Below, piece by piece: positions 6,462 to 8,690 of a stretch of DNA of 8,690 bases (positions are counted from its first letter, which is position 1; every line of letters starts with the position of its first letter). The translations under genes and the position numbers were made by a program. The stretch spans positions 1 to 8,690 of the forward strand of contig DCVX01000012.1 of the NCBI GenBank assembly GCA_002328805.1. The letters run 5' to 3'. The notes beneath the pieces were generated by a model, which searched no databases, had not been told where the DNA came from, and saw nothing but the letters and a program-made list of their open reading frames with translations. The stretch is from Candidatus Dojkabacteria bacterium UBA2177 (GTDB taxonomy: Bacteria; Patescibacteriota; Dojkabacteria; SC72).

Positions 6462-7067
6462 ATGAATAAGAGAGTATATGGAGCATTTACGTTAATAGAA
6501 ATGCTTGTAGTTATGGGTATCCTCATAATTCTCATGGTAGTGGGTATTGCTGCAGGTAGTTTTGCACTAAATAGGGCATCAGATGTTGCTCATAGAAATG
6601 CTGCAGACCAGCTATATGAGGGATTGCAGGCATATTATGTTGATCATAGGAGTTATCCTAAACCAACCGAGTGTAAGATAGAAGGAGTAGGTACGCATTG
6701 TTCTCCAGAGGCGTTGATGAAAGACCCAGAGATGCTAGGGGAATATATGGATTTGGGTGCCTTTAGTGGGGGGTCTGGAGCGACGTTTATGTACCTTGTA
6801 GGTGGACCAAATGCAGACCAGGCGGTTTTGGTATGTGTGACTATGAGAGGAGATTGGGAGACAAATCTTGGAAGGGACGATAGTGCGGTCTATTGTGCAG
6901 GAAATGGCTTTGATCAAAGTAACATGAGCGATGGAGATAGGACTATTGGACCTATAACCTCACCATTGATCGAGATGACGAATCCAGATCAGGCAACCGA
7001 ATGGGCCTTTTTCAGTGGTGCTCGTTTTCTGACTACCTCGGATTGGGACGGTCAGGCATGGAAATAA
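6462..7067 (+). CDS. Type IV prepilin (major-pilin candidate)
   Basis: A prepilin exported to the inner membrane, cleaved by prepilin peptidase and assembled into a pilus. The 201 residues begin with a short basic leader (MNKRVYGA), then FTLIEMLVVMG, so cleavage is expected between A8 and F9, with the conserved Glu at mature position 5 (E13). The usual Gly before the cleavage site is Ala here. A hydrophobic helix runs to about residue 36, followed by the pilin-like AYYVDHRSYP (57-66) that also occurs in GspG-type pseudopilins. The C-terminal globular part has four cysteines (C71, C80, C125, C145) that could form two disulfides. It directly follows pilC, has its own promoter candidate and is the last gene before a strong terminator, an arrangement fitting an abundantly expressed pilin. 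Whether it is the major or a minor pilin cannot be settled from one window. Confidence 0.88.
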   Translation: MNKRVYGAFTLIEMLVVMGILIILMVVGIAAGSFALNRASDVAHRNAADQLYEGLQAYYVDHRSYPKPTECKIEGVGTHCSPEALMKDPEMLGEYMDLGAFSGGSGATFMYLVGGPNADQAVLVCVTMRGDWETNLGRDDSAVYCAGNGFDQSNMSDGDRTIGPITSPLIEMTNPDQATEWAFFSGARFLTTSDWDGQAWK

Positions 7068-7104
7068 CTTTAATTAGCAGGGAATAAGGCTTAGATAGTA
7101 AACG

Positions 7105-7138
7105 AACCCCTCTCAAATAGAGAGGGGTTTTTATTTTT
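7105..7138 (+). terminator. Intrinsic terminator after the prepilin gene
   Basis: A 10-bp stem, AACCCCTCTC (7105-7114) with GAGAGGGGTT (7120-7129), closes a five-base loop AAATA and runs into TTTATTTTT. It is GC-rich in the core and followed by a near-continuous T run, the textbook rho-independent form. It lies 38 bases after the prepilin stop and ends the pilB-to-prepilin block. Confidence 0.93.
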
Positions 7139-7139
7139 C

Positions 7140-7148
7140 TGCTATTAT
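7140..7148 (+). promoter_or_regulatory. Extended -10 promoter at the pilD start
   Basis: TGCTATTAT (7140-7148) is an extended -10, with six bases (ATATCT) before the ATG at 7155. Starting seven bases after the hexamer puts +1 exactly on the A of the ATG, so the transcript would be leaderless. The expected -35 position falls inside the terminator stem and has no match, so the TGn element would have to compensate. Confidence 0.55.
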
Positions 7149-7154
7149 ATATCT

Positions 7155-7904
7155 ATGACTTTCTTAAATATTTGGATATTCTTTCTAGGTGCTGTAACGG
7201 CAAGCTTTTTAAATGCTACACTTTATCGTCTAGAAGAAGGATATAAATATCCCAAAATAATAAAACAGAGTTCACACTGTGAAAATTGTGGGAAAATCCT
7301 CACATGGTGGGAGCTTATACCAATAATTGGTTACCTCCTCATAAAAGGAAAGTGTCCCAAATGTGGTCAAAGAGTAGATCTTTATTATCCCCTATCTGAA
7401 TTAGTATTAGGCACTACATTTGTTCTCTTTTTTATTTATACTATACCTTGGTATCTGTGGATAGTAGCTATATTTCTTTTCATTCTTTCCTACTTTGATA
7501 TTAAAGAACAGGCAGTATATAAAGACCTCGTCCATGCTTTTCTTGCAACCACCCTACTCTTTTATTTCCTCTTTGCCTTTGATATCGCAAACCTAATACT
7601 TCCTGCTATCTTCGTTGTTATGATAATTGTCCTTAACCTTATTAAAAAATCTTTCGGTTTTGGAGACCTGTTGGTTTTATTAGGTTTAGGAATATTAATC
7701 TCTTGGCAACAATTTCTGGTAATGTTTTGGCTGGGAATAATGATAGCCCTACTCTACTCCCTGATGCTCCTAGCTAGTAAAAAGATAAGTCTAAAGGGGG
7801 CCAAGGTCCCTATGATTCCATTTTTCTCAATAGCTTTTGTAATAGCCATTTTGTATGGAGAAGAGATCTACTCTTATCTTCTTAACTTTATGAAAATATG
7901 GTAA
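7155..7904 (+). CDS. pilD: Prepilin peptidase (type IV leader peptidase)
   Basis: An inner-membrane aspartic protease of the PilD/GspO family that cleaves prepilin leaders on the cytoplasmic side, and in many members also N-methylates the new N-terminus. The 249 residues follow the family plan. A first membrane segment (about 2-22) has GAVTASFLNATLYRL. The cytoplasmic DiS_P_DiS domain has paired cysteines C42/C45 and C67/C70 with LTWWELIPIIGYL between them and YYPLSELVLG after. A multi-helix peptidase A24 domain follows. The likely catalytic aspartates are D115 in SYFDIKEQ and D171 in FGFGD, corresponding to the family's D and GxGD motifs; the usual GDVK is GDLL here. Length is typical. It begins right after the terminator with its own promoter and lies eight bases before a second prepilin gene. 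Substrates are presumably both neighbouring prepilins. Confidence 0.93.
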   Translation: MTFLNIWIFFLGAVTASFLNATLYRLEEGYKYPKIIKQSSHCENCGKILTWWELIPIIGYLLIKGKCPKCGQRVDLYYPLSELVLGTTFVLFFIYTIPWYLWIVAIFLFILSYFDIKEQAVYKDLVHAFLATTLLFYFLFAFDIANLILPAIFVVMIIVLNLIKKSFGFGDLLVLLGLGILISWQQFLVMFWLGIMIALLYSLMLLASKKISLKGAKVPMIPFFSIAFVIAILYGEEIYSYLLNFMKIW

Positions 7905-7907
7905 ATT
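7899..7907 (+). promoter_or_regulatory. Extended -10 promoter at the second prepilin start
   Basis: TGGTAAATT (7899-7907) overlaps the pilD stop codon and stands five bases (AAAGA) before the ATG at 7913. The geometry equals that of the delta'-like gene (TGGTAGAAT, five bases, ATG). The hexamer is a weaker match (four of six), so coupled translation from pilD is an equally plausible way of expressing this gene. Confidence 0.35.
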
Positions 7908-7912
7908 AAAGA

Positions 7913-8690
7913 ATGGGAAATAAATATACTGCCTTTACCCTTATAGAGATGCTTGTGGTTATGGGGATTATGATGATTTTAATGGGTATGACTTTTACAT
8001 CGTTTTCTGGGTTGCAGGATACAGTAAAGATGAATGAGTATATGCTTAATATGGAGCAAGATATTAGATCTGTTCAGAGAGCCTCTATGCTTCTTCAGAG
8101 GAATACAGAAGAGAATTGGTTATATGGTTTAGGTATAGATTTCTCTCAATTAGATCAGGATGGTAAATATATCCCTTTTAAGTGGTGTACACCTTTTTCT
8201 GATTATGGGGATGCATCCACTAGGTCTAAAGTACCTGGTTACAAGAAGGGGGATTTGAATCTTAGTGGAGCTAAATTACCAGTTGGGAATATTGAAAGTG
8301 GATTGTGTATAGGTATAGAAGCGGAAGGTAAGCTTAAATTGCTGACAGGTTACACTACGGATTTAACTATGCCAAAATCTACTGTTCAGTTTAATTCATC
8401 TGTTAGATATGTCGTCTTTGAATCTGTTACGGGACGGGCTTTCTTTTATAATGGAGATGGGGAGCTTTTAAATTATTCTATGGAGGAGGGTGAGGTGGTG
8501 ATAAAGGATGATCCCTCTTCAGTGGAAGAATTAGACTTTACAATTACTTCTCTTGGAGCAGCTGCTCCAAGAAGATTAATAATCCATCATTTATCAGGAA
8601 GGATAGAAGCAATAATTGACTCGAGGATTCAAGATATTCCAGATGAGATTATAACCCCAGTGCCTCCTCCAGATGAGATTATAACCCCAG
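7913..8690 (+). CDS. Prepilin-like protein, GspH/FimT-type minor pilin candidate (C-terminus outside window)
   Basis: A second type IV prepilin-like protein; 259 codons are present and the frame is open at the right edge. The leader MGNKYTA is followed by FTLIEMLVVMG, so cleavage after A7 and Glu at mature position 5 (E12) are expected, again with Ala rather than Gly before the site. The hydrophobic helix runs to about residue 32. The region after it (QDIRSVQRASMLLQ at 49-62, then WLYGLGIDFS at 69-78) resembles GspH/FimT-type minor pilins, which often prime assembly, though the resemblance is only by eye. Two cysteines (C92, C132) are seen. After residue 240 the sequence becomes a proline-rich repeat with the unit PDEIITPVPP, unusual for a pilin and perhaps a flexible stalk or linker to a further domain. 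It starts eight bases after pilD, so the two are probably co-expressed. Confidence 0.85.
   Translation, partial: MGNKYTAFTLIEMLVVMGIMMILMGMTFTSFSGLQDTVKMNEYMLNMEQDIRSVQRASMLLQRNTEENWLYGLGIDFSQLDQDGKYIPFKWCTPFSDYGDASTRSKVPGYKKGDLNLSGAKLPVGNIESGLCIGIEAEGKLKLLTGYTTDLTMPKSTVQFNSSVRYVVFESVTGRAFFYNGDGELLNYSMEEGEVVIKDDPSSVEELDFTITSLGAAAPRRLIIHHLSGRIEAIIDSRIQDIPDEIITPVPPPDEIITP
8639..8690 (+). repeat. Exact 30-bp tandem repeat in coding sequence at the window end
   Basis: A 22-base block at 8639-8660 recurs without change at 8669-8690, separated by TGCCTCCT, so the period is 30 bases, or ten codons in frame (unit PDEIITPVPP). Only one full unit and the start of the next are visible, because the window stops exactly at the end of the second block. 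More copies may follow. Confidence 0.85.

Noticed and set aside
860..8690. UGA-recoded genetic code (as in Gracilibacteria or SR1)
   Set aside because: No in-frame TGA occurs in any gene. The complete genes stop with TAA or TAG, and all read through with the standard code, so there is no positive evidence for recoding.
1..8690. CRISPR array, tRNA, rRNA or insertion sequence
   Set aside because: No spaced repeat array, cloverleaf-like segment, rRNA block or transposase is visible. The only tandem repeat is the coding one at the right edge.

Overview
The window is an AT-rich piece of bacterial chromosome carrying a conventional type IV pilus (T4P) biogenesis locus beside two replication genes. 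The protein set (a tight pilB-pilT-pilC cluster, a prepilin, a prepilin peptidase and a second prepilin), a short clamp-loader delta' protein without a P-loop, a PilT with a long disordered N-terminus, and the lack of Shine-Dalgarno sequences all recall Patescibacteria (CPR). That placement comes from gene style alone and is moderate in confidence; no rRNA or other phylogenetic marker is present. TGA is used neither as a stop nor as a sense codon in these frames, so nothing points to a UGA-recoded lineage.

Layout. On the minus strand a delta'-like clamp-loader gene (860-1555) is followed by gyrB, whose N-terminal 262 codons lie here and which runs off the left edge. A divergent intergenic region of about 125 bp separates them from the plus-strand pilus genes: pilB (1680-3485), pilT (3508-5172) and pilC (5177-6388) form a compact cluster. 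A 73-bp gap with a candidate promoter and a palindrome leads to a prepilin gene (6462-7067), closed by a strong intrinsic terminator (7105-7138). The prepilin peptidase gene pilD (7155-7904) begins immediately after it, and a second prepilin gene starts at 7913 and is cut by the right edge inside a tandem repeat.

How the parts work together. PilD would cleave both prepilins. PilB would power their assembly on the PilC platform, and PilT would power retraction. The alignment (PilM/N/O) and secretin components are not in this window.

The most interesting signal is in the gene starts. At pilT, pilD, the second prepilin gene and the delta' gene, an extended -10 motif (TGn plus a TATAAT-like hexamer) sits 5-8 bases before the ATG, as expected for leaderless or nearly leaderless mRNAs. 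None of the eight starts has a convincing Shine-Dalgarno sequence. Other points are Ala instead of Gly before the cleavage site in both prepilins, the PilT extension of about 197 residues, and an exact 30-base repeat at the window end. I found no clearly new biological system.
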